A stretch of DNA of 64,000 bases from the NCBI RefSeq assembly GCF_040744945.1, contig NZ_CP160453.1:6448001-6512000 (forward strand), read 5' to 3'. A program made the translations under genes and the position numbers. Shown one piece after another: positions 43,813 through 52,668 of the stretch. The notes beneath the pieces were generated by a model, which had not been told where the DNA came from, did not search any database, and saw nothing but the letters and a program-made list of their open reading frames with translations. Origin of the DNA: Saccharothrix sp. HUAS TT1. GTDB taxonomy: Bacteria > Actinomycetota > Actinomycetes > Mycobacteriales > Pseudonocardiaceae. How positions within the stretch are numbered: position 1 is the stretch's first letter; each line of letters starts with the position of its first letter.

Positions 43813-45693
43813 TCACGGGGCCGGGTACTCCGCGATGTAGACCGGCGCACCGGTGTTCGTCATGTCCGCCGGGCCGCCCACGCCGTTGACGACGTGGTCG
43901 ATCACGCCGGCGCTGAGGTTGACGGTCATGATGTGGTGCAGCTTCACGCCGGGCGTCCGCGGCACCTCGAACCCGTTCTCGGTGTGGATCTCCGGGTTGT
44001 TCTGGTTGAACACGTAGACGCCACCGCCGTGCAGGGTGTGCTTGCGCACGCGGTCGCCGACCTTGTAGCCGGCCCAGCCCTCGACGTCGCCCTTCATCCA
44101 GTCGGCCTGCGTCGGCGGGTCGTAGGGCAGCTCGTTCTGGTAGAGCACGACGGTGCCGCGCTCGCCGTTCCACACGGTGTTGTGCCGCTGGAAGTGCTCG
44201 ACGAACAGGCCGGTCGCGGTGACGTCGTCACCGTTGACGACCACGCCGGTGAGGCCGGTGTTGGTGTTCCAGCGCTGCGTGTCGGTGAAGCCCTCGACGC
44301 CGTGGTCGGCCCGCCACACCCAGGTGTGGTCGATGAGCACGTGGTCGCTGTTGACCTCCAGCGCGGTGTCCACCTTGCCCACGTGCGGCCCGCCGACGCG
44401 GAAGTAGACGTCGGACAGCGTGGTCGGGTTGCCCGGCGAGCTCCAGTTCAGGCCGTGCCGCTTGCCGACCCGCAGCAGCACCGGGGACAGCTCGGTGCCC
44501 GCGTCGATGGTGACACCGGCGATGACGACGCCGGGCACGCCGGCGACGTCGATCGGGATCGAGCCGTTGACGGCGGTCAGCGTGGCGTGCCCGATGCCGA
44601 GGACGACCGTGTCCGGCCGCCGGACCTCGATGCTGCGGGCGATGTCGTAGACGCCGGGCGTGAGCAGCAGGTGCTTGCCCAGCAGCAGCGCCAGGTTGAT
44701 GTCGCGGACCGAGTCGCCGGGCTTGGCGACGTAGAAGTCGCTCAGCGGGATCGTGCGGCCGGCCGTCGTGCCGCTGCCCCACGAGACGCCGCTGGTGTCC
44801 TTGCGCGCGGACGGGACGCGGACGTTGTACTTGCCCTTGGCGTCCACGAACAGGTAGGGCTTCTCCCGGCTCACCGACGTGGTGTCCAGCGTGGTGTACG
44901 GCGGGGTCGGGAACGCCGCGTCGTCGGGCGCGCCCTTGACGCCGGAGAACACCTGGTTCCACACGCCGTTGGACCAGCTGCCCAGCTCGCTGTTGCGGGT
45001 CAGCCACTGCTGCTGCGAGCCGTTGACGACCGACGGCAGCCGCGAGTCGGCGATGAAGCCGCCGCTGGCGTACTGCGGGCCGGCGGTGCAGTAGTCCATC
45101 AGCGTGAAGGTGCCGCTGGTGACGTTGAGCCGGCGCAGCGACACGGCCTGGGACACGGCCCAGAAGTTCGCGCCGGCCCGGCAGCCGTCCTGGCCCGCGC
45201 CGTCGATGTTGATGGTCAGGTTGCCCAGCGTGCGCCAGAAGTTGACCAGGGCCAGGCAGTTGCCCGTGCCGCCGTCGGCGAGGCAGCGGTTGTAGACCTC
45301 GACCTTGCCGTTGATCACGACGTCGGTCGGCGAGGCGCCGAGGCCCGCGATCTCGGTGTAGTAGCCGACCTTGATCTGCAGCGGCTGCTCGGGCGTGCCG
45401 TACTGGCCGGGCTTGAACAGGAACGCGTACCGCTGCGTCCCCATCTCGTTGTCGACCTGGGCGGCGTGCGTGGCGTCGAGGGTCGCCTGGATCTCGGCGA
45501 GCGGCGTCGACGGGTCGAAGACCTTCACGTTGACGCCGAGGTCCTGCGTGCCGCGCCGGGGCGGGTCCGCGCTCGCGACCGGTGCGGTGACCGCCGTGGT
45601 GGCGGCGGCCAGGGCGACACCGAGCGCGAAAGCCCGGCGCAGCCTCGTGTGAGCGCTCTCACGTCTAGCGTGGCGCATGATCGTCATTGACAT
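43813..45693 (-). CDS. large secreted beta-helix protein, polysaccharide-active type
   Basis: 626 aa from ATG 45693; ATG 45687 and 45678 follow closely, and GAAGG suits 45687 best. A long n-region precedes the hydrophobic core (RRAFALGVALAAATTAVTA, cut near VASA). The mature protein is one right-handed beta-helix (pectin-lyase fold): TLGNLTINIDGAGQDGCRAG, SRLPSVVNGSQQQWLTRNSE, SDHVLIDHTWVWRADHGVEG. Cys pairs suggest disulfides. Actinomycete relatives are widespread and loosely annotated (adenylyl cyclase, coagulation-factor domain), without a proven reaction. Exo-acting polysaccharide cleavage is inferred. LacI-type palindromes lie in and before the 5' end. Confidence 0.75.
   Translation of the reverse strand: MSMTIMRHARRESAHTRLRRAFALGVALAAATTAVTAPVASADPPRRGTQDLGVNVKVFDPSTPLAEIQATLDATHAAQVDNEMGTQRYAFLFKPGQYGTPEQPLQIKVGYYTEIAGLGASPTDVVINGKVEVYNRCLADGGTGNCLALVNFWRTLGNLTINIDGAGQDGCRAGANFWAVSQAVSLRRLNVTSGTFTLMDYCTAGPQYASGGFIADSRLPSVVNGSQQQWLTRNSELGSWSNGVWNQVFSGVKGAPDDAAFPTPPYTTLDTTSVSREKPYLFVDAKGKYNVRVPSARKDTSGVSWGSGTTAGRTIPLSDFYVAKPGDSVRDINLALLLGKHLLLTPGVYDIARSIEVRRPDTVVLGIGHATLTAVNGSIPIDVAGVPGVVIAGVTIDAGTELSPVLLRVGKRHGLNWSSPGNPTTLSDVYFRVGGPHVGKVDTALEVNSDHVLIDHTWVWRADHGVEGFTDTQRWNTNTGLTGVVVNGDDVTATGLFVEHFQRHNTVWNGERGTVVLYQNELPYDPPTQADWMKGDVEGWAGYKVGDRVRKHTLHGGGVYVFNQNNPEIHTENGFEVPRTPGVKLHHIMTVNLSAGVIDHVVNGVGGPADMTNTGAPVYIAEYPAP
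45650..45663. promoter_or_regulatory. LacI-type half-perfect box inside the signal-peptide region
   Basis: GTGAGCGCTCTCAC, centred on AGCGCT with core GAGCGCTC, lies about 30-45 bp inside the beta-helix gene. It could act as a second operator to the one at 45726. Confidence 0.4.
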
Positions 45694-45725
45694 GCCTTCG
45701 GGGTTGGGAACGCCGACCCGCGGAC

Positions 45726-45741
45726 GAGAGAGCGCTCTCTC
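45726..45741. promoter_or_regulatory. LacI-type operator upstream of the beta-helix gene
   Basis: GAGAGAGCGCTCTCTC is a perfect 16-bp palindrome with the AGCGCT centre of CebR-like operators. It lies 33 bp before ATG 45693. Confidence 0.6.
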
Positions 45742-45891
45742 ACGTCCGGTTCGATCAAGCGTTGGCGATGTGGAGTTGGCTATTTTTAGCCGACGATCCG
45801 CCTCCGCGCCATGCCCCGCGCCCACGAATTTGCCGCCGCGCGAGGCGAAAAGCAGGCGCACCACCGGCCCCGGGTGTGTTAATCACTGCCA

Positions 45892-46638
45892 GTGGATCGA
45901 CACGCACTCAGCGCCTTGGCGCACGCGGACCACCCCATCGCCGCGCCCGTGGGCGACCGGACCGTCACCGAACTGCTCGACCGGGCGATCCGCCGGCCGG
46001 ACGCCCACGTGCTCGACCTGGGCTGCGGCGAGGGCGCGTGGCTGCTGCGGGCGGCGCAGGAGCACGACGGCATCACGGCGGTCGGCGTCGACATCTCCGA
46101 CGCCGGGTTCGACGACACCCTCGCCGACGCCGCCCGGCTCGGCGTGGCCGACCGGGTGGAGCTGGTCCGGCAGGACGTCGCCGAGTACCGGTCGGGCCGC
46201 CGGGCGGACGTGGTGCTGAGCATCGGCGCGGCCTACGCCTTCGGCGAGCTGCTGCCCGCCCTCGCCGCCGCGCGGGGCCACCTCGCCGAGGACGGCGTGG
46301 TGGTGCTCGGCGACTGCTTCTGGGAGCGCGAGCCGGACCCGGCGGTCCGGGCGGAGCTGGAGGACGGCCCGCAGCGGTACGCCGACCTGGCGACCACCGT
46401 CGCGCGGGTGGTCGCCGACGGGTGGACGCCCGTGCACGGGCACGTGAGCACCCTGGCGGAGTGGGACGAGTACGAGTGGAGCTGGACCGGCTCGCTGGCC
46501 GCGTGGGCGCTCGACCACCCCGACCACCCGGACCGCGAGCAGGTCCTGGCCACGGCCACCGCGCATCGCGACAGCTGGCTCAACGGCTACCGCGGCGTGC
46601 TCGGCTTCGTGACCCTGGTACTCCGGCCGACGCCCTAG
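45892..46638 (+). CDS. class I SAM-dependent methyltransferase
   Basis: 248 aa from GTG 45892. The Rossmann core shows the SAM loop VLDLGCGEGAWLLRAAQEH (near residue 40), the acidic turn VGVDISDAGFDD and the motif ADVVLSIGAAYAFGELLPAL. The C-terminus holds WDEYEWSWTGSLAAWALDH and DSWLNGYRGVLGFVTLVL, seen in a group of small-molecule or protein methyltransferases with unknown substrate. TAATCA six nt upstream is a weak leaderless-type -10. No partner genes. Confidence 0.85.
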   Translation: MDRHALSALAHADHPIAAPVGDRTVTELLDRAIRRPDAHVLDLGCGEGAWLLRAAQEHDGITAVGVDISDAGFDDTLADAARLGVADRVELVRQDVAEYRSGRRADVVLSIGAAYAFGELLPALAAARGHLAEDGVVVLGDCFWEREPDPAVRAELEDGPQRYADLATTVARVVADGWTPVHGHVSTLAEWDEYEWSWTGSLAAWALDHPDHPDREQVLATATAHRDSWLNGYRGVLGFVTLVLRPTP

Positions 46639-46702
46639 AGTCCCCGGCGCAGGGCCACGCGGCACGGCTCGACCGGACCTCGTCGGCGGTGGCCGGGCCG
46701 CC

Positions 46703-47722
46703 TCAGCGGCGGCGCAGGGCGGGGTCGAGGAGCGCGGGCGGGGTGTCGAACTTCTCCTGCGGCGCCAGGTCCAGGCCCGGCGCGACGACGGCGTCGATCG
46801 CGTCCAGCACGTCCGCCGGCAGCGCGGTGTCCGCGGCGGCCAGCTGCGAGCGCAGGTGGTCCAGCGTGCGGGGGCCGATGATCGCGCTGGTCACGCCGGG
46901 GTGCGCGGTGACGAACCCGAGCGCGAGCTGGATCAGCGTCAGGCCCGCCCCGGCGGCCACCTCCACCAGCCGCTCGACCGCGTCCATCCTGGCCCGGTTG
47001 CCCGGGACGGCGGTGTCGAAGCGCTCCGGCAGGACCGCCGACCGGTGGGTGGTGACCTCGCGACCCGCGCGGACCGCGCCCGACAGCCAGCCGGAGGCCA
47101 GCGGGCTCCAGGCCAGCACGCCGAGCCCGTACTCCTGGGTCACCGGCAGCACGTGCGCCTCGATGCCGCGCTGGAGGATCGAGTAGCTGGGCTGCTCGGT
47201 GACGTACCGGCCCAGGTGGTGCTCGCGCGCCGCCCACTGCGCCTGCACGATCCGGTAGGCCGGGAACGTGGAGGAGCCGAAGTAGCGGATCTTCCCGGCG
47301 CGCTGGAGGTCGGTCAGCGCGGACAGCGTCTCCTCGTCGCTGGTGGTCGGGTCCCAGCGGTGGACCTGGTAGAGGTCGACGTGGTCGACGCCGAGGCGGC
47401 GCAGGCTGTGCTCCAGCTCGGCGACCAGCCAGCGGCGGGAGCTGCCCCGGTGGTTGGGCTCGTCGCCCATCGGCATGCACGCCTTGGTGGCCAGCACGAC
47501 GTCCTCGCGGCGGCCCGCGACGGCCCGGCCGACCATCTCCTCCGACCGGCCCGCGCTGTACCAGTCGGCGGTGTCGATGACGTTGATCCCCGCTTCGAGG
47601 GCGGCGTCGACGATCGCGGTGGCCTCCTCCTGGGTGGTGCGCCCGATGGCGCCGAAGTTCATCGCGCCGAGCGCGAGGGTGCTGACCTGCACACCGGTGC
47701 GCCCCAAAGTGCGGTACCGCAT
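46703..47722 (-). CDS. aldo/keto reductase
   Basis: 339 aa, ATG 47722. TIM-barrel AKR with NADPH. It starts MRYRTLGRTGVQVSTLALGA. The catalytic Asp and Tyr lie in NVIDTADWYSAGRSEEMVG (near residue 50), Lys in EDVVLATKACM (near 80) and His in VDLYQVHRWDPTT (near 118). It reduces aldehydes or ketones; the physiological substrate is unknown. It is divergent from a TetR gene with paired operators in the gap, so it is the likely target of that repressor. Confidence 0.9.
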   Translation of the reverse strand: MRYRTLGRTGVQVSTLALGAMNFGAIGRTTQEEATAIVDAALEAGINVIDTADWYSAGRSEEMVGRAVAGRREDVVLATKACMPMGDEPNHRGSSRRWLVAELEHSLRRLGVDHVDLYQVHRWDPTTSDEETLSALTDLQRAGKIRYFGSSTFPAYRIVQAQWAAREHHLGRYVTEQPSYSILQRGIEAHVLPVTQEYGLGVLAWSPLASGWLSGAVRAGREVTTHRSAVLPERFDTAVPGNRARMDAVERLVEVAAGAGLTLIQLALGFVTAHPGVTSAIIGPRTLDHLRSQLAAADTALPADVLDAIDAVVAPGLDLAPQEKFDTPPALLDPALRRR

Positions 47723-47758
47723 GGTCGTGTCGTCTCCCGGTCTGTCATCATGGACAAG

Positions 47759-47801
47759 CGGAACGCTGTCCCGTTTGACGATACGGAACAGTGTCCCGTT
47801 T
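47759..47801. promoter_or_regulatory. paired TetR operators between AKR and tetR genes
   Basis: CGGAACGCTGTCCCGTTT (47759-47776) and CGGAACAGTGTCCCGTTT (47784-47801) are near-identical 18-bp copies 25 bp apart. Each has the dyad GGAACA-TGTCCC pattern with a TGTCCC half-site. Confidence 0.7.
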
Positions 47802-47827
47802 AGCAACCACGGCAGGGGAGGAACGCG

Positions 47828-48406
47828 GTGGACGACGACCGGCCGGCGGCCAAGCCCAAGCGGGCGGACGCCCGGCGCAACGAGAAGGCCCTGCTCGACG
47901 CGGCGGCCGCCGTCTTCGTCGAGTCGGGCGTGGACGCGCCGGTGCGCGACGTCGCGGCCAGGGCCGGTGTCGGCACGGCCACCATCTACCGCCACTTCCC
48001 CACCCGGGCCGACCTGGTCGTCGCCGTCTACCGGCACCAGGTCGAGTCCTGCGCCGAGGCCGGGCCCGCCCTGCTGGCGAGCAGCCCGAGCCCGCACGCC
48101 GCACTGGCCCGGTGGATCGACTTGTTCGTGGACTTCCTGGCCACCAAGCACGGTCTCGCGGGCGCGCTGCGGGCGGACAACGCCGACTACGCCGTGCTGC
48201 ACGCGTACTTCCTGGACCGCCTGGTCCCGGTGTGCGGCCACCTGCTCGACGCGGCCGTCGCGGCCGGCGAGATCCGGTCCGACCTGAAGCCGGTCGAGCT
48301 CATGCGGGGCGTCGGGAACCTCTGCATCGGCGCGGACCGCGACCCCGGCTACGACGCGCGGCGCCTGGTCGCGGTCCTCGTCGCCGGGTTGCGCCGGGAG
48401 CCCTAG
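47828..48406 (+). CDS. TetR-family repressor
   Basis: 192 aa from GTG 47828 after GGGGAGGAA. The HTH (about 15-60) reads RNEKALLDAAAAVFVESGVD and GVGTATIYRHFPTRADLVVA, which is standard TetR. The C-terminal ligand domain has no diagnostic motif. It probably represses the divergent aldo/keto reductase and itself through the paired sites in the 105-bp gap. Its stop overlaps the stop of the convergent sigma-factor gene by 3 nt (CTAG). Confidence 0.9.
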   Translation: MDDDRPAAKPKRADARRNEKALLDAAAAVFVESGVDAPVRDVAARAGVGTATIYRHFPTRADLVVAVYRHQVESCAEAGPALLASSPSPHAALARWIDLFVDFLATKHGLAGALRADNADYAVLHAYFLDRLVPVCGHLLDAAVAAGEIRSDLKPVELMRGVGNLCIGADRDPGYDARRLVAVLVAGLRREP

Positions 48407-49287
48407 ACCCCCAGCCCGCGCGGCAGCTTGTCCGGCGCGACCACCATGTCGACCCGCGTGACCCGCCCGTCCCGGAGGGTGAAGGAGCAGACGAACCTGG
48501 TGGTCGCGCCGGTCAGCACGGCGAAGCCGGGGCCGCCGTTCACGGTCAGCGGCGCGATGCGCTCCCCCGCGGCCATCTTGCGGCGCACGCCGACGAGGAA
48601 CCGCGCCACCCGGTCCGCGCCGAGCACCGGCCGGCGGGCCACCCCGAGCAGGCCGCCGCCGTCGCTGGTGAGCACGACGCCCGGGTCCAGCACGGCCAGC
48701 AGGCCGCGCAGGTCACCGTGGCCGACTGCGCGGACGAACGCGTCCACGGCCCGGCGGTGCTCGTCGCCGCCGACCTCGACCCGCGGCGCGCCCGCCGCGA
48801 CGTGCGCCCGCGCCCGCACCGCCAGCTGCCGCACGGCGGCGGGGCTGCGGCCGACCACGGCGGCGATCTCCGGGAACGGCATGCCGAACACCTCGTGCAG
48901 CACCCACGTGGTCCGCTCGGCCGGGCTCAGGGTCTCCAGCACGACCATGAGCGCGTAGCTCACCGTGTCGTCCAGCGTCACCCGCTCCGCCGGGTCCTCC
49001 GCGGCGGCGTCCACGAGGGGTTCCGGCAGCCAGGGGCCGACGTACTCCTCCCGCCGCACCCTGGCCGACCGCAGCACGTCCACCGCGCGCCGCGCCACCG
49101 CCACCACGGACCACGCCTCGACGTCGCGCACGGTCTCGCGCTCGTCGGCGGCGGTCAGCCGCAGCCAGCAGTCCGACACCACGTCCTGCGCCTCGGCCAG
49201 CGTGCCGACCAGCGAGTACGCGACGCCGACCAGGCGTGGCCGCAGGCGGGTGTACTCGGCGGCCAGCTCGGCCGCCCGGTCGGTCAC
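48403..49287 (-). CDS. sigJ: ECF41-type sigma factor with SnoaL-like C-terminal domain
   Basis: 294 aa from GTG 49287, overlapping the SDR stop (GTGA). Sigma region 2 (LRPRLVGVAYSLVGTLAEAQ, DVVSDCWLRL) and region 4 (LSPAERTTWVLHEVFGMPFP, GRSPAAVRQLAVRARAH) are followed by an NTF2/SnoaL domain (about 185-294). The linker motif GPWLPEPL and the late motif APDKLPRG (variant of NPDKL) are ECF41 hallmarks. In this group the C-terminal domain, not an anti-sigma protein, controls activity. The gene symbol follows the SigJ group by resemblance. Confidence 0.88.
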   Translation of the reverse strand: MTDRAAELAAEYTRLRPRLVGVAYSLVGTLAEAQDVVSDCWLRLTAADERETVRDVEAWSVVAVARRAVDVLRSARVRREEYVGPWLPEPLVDAAAEDPAERVTLDDTVSYALMVVLETLSPAERTTWVLHEVFGMPFPEIAAVVGRSPAAVRQLAVRARAHVAAGAPRVEVGGDEHRRAVDAFVRAVGHGDLRGLLAVLDPGVVLTSDGGGLLGVARRPVLGADRVARFLVGVRRKMAAGERIAPLTVNGGPGFAVLTGATTRFVCSFTLRDGRVTRVDMVVAPDKLPRGLGV

Positions 49288-50018
49288 GGACGCACCGAGT
49301 CCAGGTAGTCGGCGAACGTCCCCGAGCCCTCGGTGTGATCGCCCCGCGGGCACAGCGCGCCGGTGGCCATCCCCTCGGGCGACTCACCGGCCTCCTCGAC
49401 CCGCAGGTCGTCGCCCCGGCGGGCCACCAGGCGCCGCGCCATCTCGACCAGCCGCAGCCGCTCGGGCCCGGCGATGGGCGGGGCGTACCCCCGCGGCTCG
49501 CCGACCGCGAGCGCCACCAACCGGGCCGCCACGTCCGCGGTCGCCACCGGCTGCGACAGCATCGGCGGCACCTGCGCCACCGGTCCGGTCGCGCCCGCCA
49601 GCGTCTGCGCGGCGAACTCGAAGAACTGGGTGGCCCGCAGCACCGTCCACGGCACCGCCCCGGCCGTCACCAGCTCCTCCTGCCGCCGCTTGCCGAAGTA
49701 GTAGTCGAGGTCGACCACGTCCGAGCCGACGATCGACAGCACCACCAGGTGCCGCACGCCGGCGCGGGCCGACGCGTCCAGCAGGTGCCCGGTGCCCTTG
49801 GTGAAGAACTCCTCCACCTCCTCGCGCGACCAGCCCGGCGAGTTCGACACGTCGATCACCGCCTCGCAGCCGGCCAGCGCCTCGTCCAGCCCCTCGCCGG
49901 TGAGCAGGTCGACCCCGTCCGACCGGCTGACCACGACCGCCTCGTGCCCGGTCCCGGTCACCTCCTCGACGACCCTGCGCCCGACCACGCCCGTGCCGCC
50001 GACCACCGCGATCCTCAT
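49284..50018 (-). CDS. NmrA-like/atypical SDR NAD(P)-binding protein
   Basis: 244 aa, ATG 50018 after GGGAGGA. It begins MRIAVVGGTGVVGRRVVEEV (dinucleotide-binding G-x-x-G-x-x-G). It continues with AVIDVSNSPGWSREEVEEFF, HLVVLSIVGSDVVDLDYYFG and GAVPWTVLRATQFFEFAAQT, the pattern of atypical SDRs near ECF41 sigma factors. It lacks a classical YxxxK catalytic pair at the usual place (YYFGKRR is the nearest). Coupling to the sigma gene (GTGA) matches the known ECF41 neighbourhood, in which the sigma factor often transcribes the adjacent oxidoreductase gene. Confidence 0.85.
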   Translation of the reverse strand: MRIAVVGGTGVVGRRVVEEVTGTGHEAVVVSRSDGVDLLTGEGLDEALAGCEAVIDVSNSPGWSREEVEEFFTKGTGHLLDASARAGVRHLVVLSIVGSDVVDLDYYFGKRRQEELVTAGAVPWTVLRATQFFEFAAQTLAGATGPVAQVPPMLSQPVATADVAARLVALAVGEPRGYAPPIAGPERLRLVEMARRLVARRGDDLRVEEAGESPEGMATGALCPRGDHTEGSGTFADYLDSVRP

Positions 50019-50090
50019 GTGCGTCCTCCCTCTGGCGAACCTGCCACGAGGAGGACGATCGGGCCAGGCGGGCTGTGACACCGCCGGGTG

Positions 50091-52106
50091 TCAGTCCTTC
50101 CCGCGCGCCAGTTTCGACGGCCACCAGATGCGCTTGCCCACGTCCACGGCCAGCGCGGGCACCAGCAGCGACCGCACCACGAACGTGTCCAGCAGCACGC
50201 CGAACGCCACGATGAACGCGATCTGCGCGAGGAACAGGATCGGCAGCACGGCCAGCGCCGAGAACGTGGCCGCGAGCACCACGCCCGCCGACGTGATGAC
50301 GCCGCCGGTGATGGTCAGGCCGCGCAGCACGCCCGCCCGCGTGCCCAGCTCGGCCGACTCCTCGCGCACGCGCGTCATCAGGAAGATGTTGTAGTCGATG
50401 CCCAGCGCCACCAGGAACACGAACCCGAACAGCGGCACCACCGGGTCCGCGCCGGGAAAGTCGAAGATCCCGTTGAACACCAGCGCCGCCACGCCCATGG
50501 TCGCGGCGAACGACAGCACCACCGTGGCGATCAGCAGCAGCGGCGCGAGCAGCGACCTGAGCAGCAGCGCCAGCACCAGGAAGATCACCAGCAGCACGAT
50601 CGGGATGATCACCAGCCGGTCCCGCTCGGACGTGGTCTGCGTGTCCAGCTGGGTCGCGGTGGGCCCGCCGACCTTGGCGTCGGCGTCGGGCACCTCCCGG
50701 ACGGCGTCGCGCAGCCGCTGCACGGTGGCCAGCGCGGCCTCGGAGTCGGCCGGGTCGTCCAGCACCACGTCCAGCTTCACCAGGCCCTGCGCCTCGCCGC
50801 TCGGCCGGACCTCCGACACGCCGTCCACGTCGGCGGCCCGGGCCACCGCGTCCGCCTGGGCCGCGCGGGCCAGCATGACGGTCGGCGCGCCGCTACCACC
50901 GGGGAAGTGCCGGGACAGCACCTCCTGCCCGGCCACCGAGTCGACCTCGGTCAGGAACACGTCCGACTGGGCCGTGCCGGACGCCTTGAGCTGCGGCACG
51001 AACGCGACGCCGACCAGCAGCACCAGGGCGGTGACGACCCAGGTCGCCCGCGGCCGGGCGGAGATCATCCCGGCGATCCGCGACCACAGGCCGCTCGCCT
51101 CGGGGTGCGGCGAGCCGAGCTCCGGGCGCAGCGGCCAGAACGCGGACCGGCCGAGCAGCACCAGCACGGCGGGCAGGAACGTCACCGAGGCCAGCAGCGC
51201 CGCGCCGATGCCGATGGCGGCCACCGGGCCGAGGCCCTTGTTCGAGTTGAGGTCGCTGAACAGCAGGCACAGCACGCCGAGGACGACGGTGCCCGCCGAC
51301 GCGGCGATCGGCTCGACGGTGGCCCGCCACGCCGTGCGCATGGCCTGGTAGCGGTCCTCGGTGTCGCGCAGCTCCTCGCGGAACCGGGACACCAGCAGCA
51401 GCGCGTAGTCCGTGGCCGCGCCGAAGACCAGGATGAACAGGATGCCCTGGCTCTGGCCGTTGAGGTCGAGCACGCCGCCGTCGGCCAGCAGGTACACCGC
51501 GAGGCTGGCCAGGCCGAGCGCGAACACCCCGGACAGCAGCACGACCACCGGCAGCAGCGGGCTGCGGTAGACCAGCACCAGGATCAGCGCCACCACGGCG
51601 CCCGCGACCAGCAGCAGCAGGCCGTCGATGCCGCCGAACGCCTCCTTCAGGTCGGCCACCTGCGCGGCGGGACCGGTGACCAGCACGGTGAGCCCGTCCG
51701 GCGGGTCGGTCAGCTGCGCCCGGATGCCCTCCACCGCGCCCGCCGGGTCCTCCGGGTCGACCGCGACGACGACCTCGGCGGCCTGGTCGTCCCGGGTGGA
51801 CGGGATAACCGGCGACGCCTGGTCGCCGAAGTCGCGGCTGCCCAGGTACTCCAGGTCGGCCGGGGTGAGGCCGTCGGCGCGCTCGGCGACCACGATCGCC
51901 GGCAGGCCGCGCGCGTCGCCGAACGCCTTGACCCGCTCGGCGACCTCGGTCGCCTCGGCCGAGGCGGGCAGGAACGCGGTGCTGTCGTTGACCGCGACCT
52001 CGCTCAGCTTGCCCGCGAACGGTCCGGAGAAGCCGCCGAGCGCCAGCCAGGCGACCGCCACGAGGGCGGGGAGCAGCCAGCGGGTGCGGGACCTGGTCGC
52101 GTGCAC
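50091..52106 (-). CDS. MMPL-family RND-type exporter
   Basis: 671 aa from GTG 52106. Two repeats of one helix, a large extracytoplasmic loop and five helices, the MMPL layout. The conserved membrane residues appear in ILFILVFGAATDYALLLVSR and LFGFVFLVALGIDYNIFLMT, where Asp-Tyr pairs carry the proton. It probably exports a lipid or drug. Divergent from a MarR gene across 74 bp containing TTCGAC repeats, so it is the likely regulated target. Confidence 0.9.
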   Translation of the reverse strand: MHATRSRTRWLLPALVAVAWLALGGFSGPFAGKLSEVAVNDSTAFLPASAEATEVAERVKAFGDARGLPAIVVAERADGLTPADLEYLGSRDFGDQASPVIPSTRDDQAAEVVVAVDPEDPAGAVEGIRAQLTDPPDGLTVLVTGPAAQVADLKEAFGGIDGLLLLVAGAVVALILVLVYRSPLLPVVVLLSGVFALGLASLAVYLLADGGVLDLNGQSQGILFILVFGAATDYALLLVSRFREELRDTEDRYQAMRTAWRATVEPIAASAGTVVLGVLCLLFSDLNSNKGLGPVAAIGIGAALLASVTFLPAVLVLLGRSAFWPLRPELGSPHPEASGLWSRIAGMISARPRATWVVTALVLLVGVAFVPQLKASGTAQSDVFLTEVDSVAGQEVLSRHFPGGSGAPTVMLARAAQADAVARAADVDGVSEVRPSGEAQGLVKLDVVLDDPADSEAALATVQRLRDAVREVPDADAKVGGPTATQLDTQTTSERDRLVIIPIVLLVIFLVLALLLRSLLAPLLLIATVVLSFAATMGVAALVFNGIFDFPGADPVVPLFGFVFLVALGIDYNIFLMTRVREESAELGTRAGVLRGLTITGGVITSAGVVLAATFSALAVLPILFLAQIAFIVAFGVLLDTFVVRSLLVPALAVDVGKRIWWPSKLARGKD

Positions 52107-52130
52107 GGGAGAATGTCCTCCGAGGCCAAG

Positions 52131-52162
52131 TAGTTCGACGATCCAATAGTTCGACTGTCGAA
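52131..52162. promoter_or_regulatory. MarR operator region
   Basis: TAGTTCGAC occurs at 52131-52139 and 52147-52155 (16 bp apart). The second copy is part of the perfect dyad TTCGACTGTCGAA (52150-52162), between the divergent MMPL and MarR starts. Confidence 0.65.
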
Positions 52163-52180
52163 ACAGTAACGGGAGGGCGC

Positions 52181-52648
52181 ATGGCCGACAACTCGGCCCT
52201 GGTCAGGTTGCTCCGGCAGCTCACGGTCGAAACCGACCGGTTCGCGGAGCTGTTCGGCGAGAAGCAGCGGATGCACCGCACCGACCTCAACGCGCTCGCG
52301 CTGATCATGGACGCCCGGTGGGGGCCCGAACCGATGACGCCGACCAGGCTGGCCGAGGCGCTGCACCTGAGCGCGTCGGCGACGACGTCCGTGCTCGACC
52401 GGCTGGAGGCGTCCGGGCACGTCGAGCGCGCCCGCAACGCCGACGACCGGCGCAAGGTCGTGCTGCGCGTGCCGGACAAGGCGCTGGACCTCGGCCGCCG
52501 CTTCTTCGGCCCGCTCGACGTCGCGTTCACCCGGGCGTGGGAGCAGTTCAGCGACGCGGACAAGGAGGTGGTGGCCCGGTTCCTGGCCGCGAGCATCGAC
52601 GCGACCGTGGCGGTGCGGGCCGACCTGGCCACTGCCGAGCCGGAGTGA
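52181..52648 (+). CDS. MarR-family regulator
   Basis: 155 aa, ATG 52181 after GGGAGG. The winged HTH reads RTDLNALALIMDA, MTPTRLAEALHLSASATTSV and LDRLEASGHVERARNADDRR, including the D-x-R-x wing. The usual MarR role, repression of a divergent efflux gene relieved by a phenolic or drug ligand, fits the MMPL neighbour. Confidence 0.92.
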   Translation: MADNSALVRLLRQLTVETDRFAELFGEKQRMHRTDLNALALIMDARWGPEPMTPTRLAEALHLSASATTSVLDRLEASGHVERARNADDRRKVVLRVPDKALDLGRRFFGPLDVAFTRAWEQFSDADKEVVARFLAASIDATVAVRADLATAEPE

Positions 52649-52655
52649 TCGTCAC

Positions 52656-52661
52656 TACGCT
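52656..52661 (+). promoter_or_regulatory. -10 element (TACGCT) for leaderless glycosyltransferase 1
   Basis: TACGCT is 7 nt before GTG 52669. The second glycosyltransferase has the identical hexamer at identical spacing. Confidence 0.5.
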
Positions 52662-52668
52662 CCGAACG

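Noticed and set aside
37020..44173. Very long open frames on the minus strand (more than 1,000 codons each) across the dacB-gnt-ilvD region.
   Set aside because: They are antisense shadows caused by GC-rich third positions. Their translations are Arg/Gly/Pro/His-rich with no domains, except that the true flavoprotein frame (40652-41869) happens to stay open upstream.
45880..45885. TAATCA before GTG 45892 as another leaderless -10.
   Set aside because: The conserved final T is replaced by A, so it was left out of the list of clear cases.
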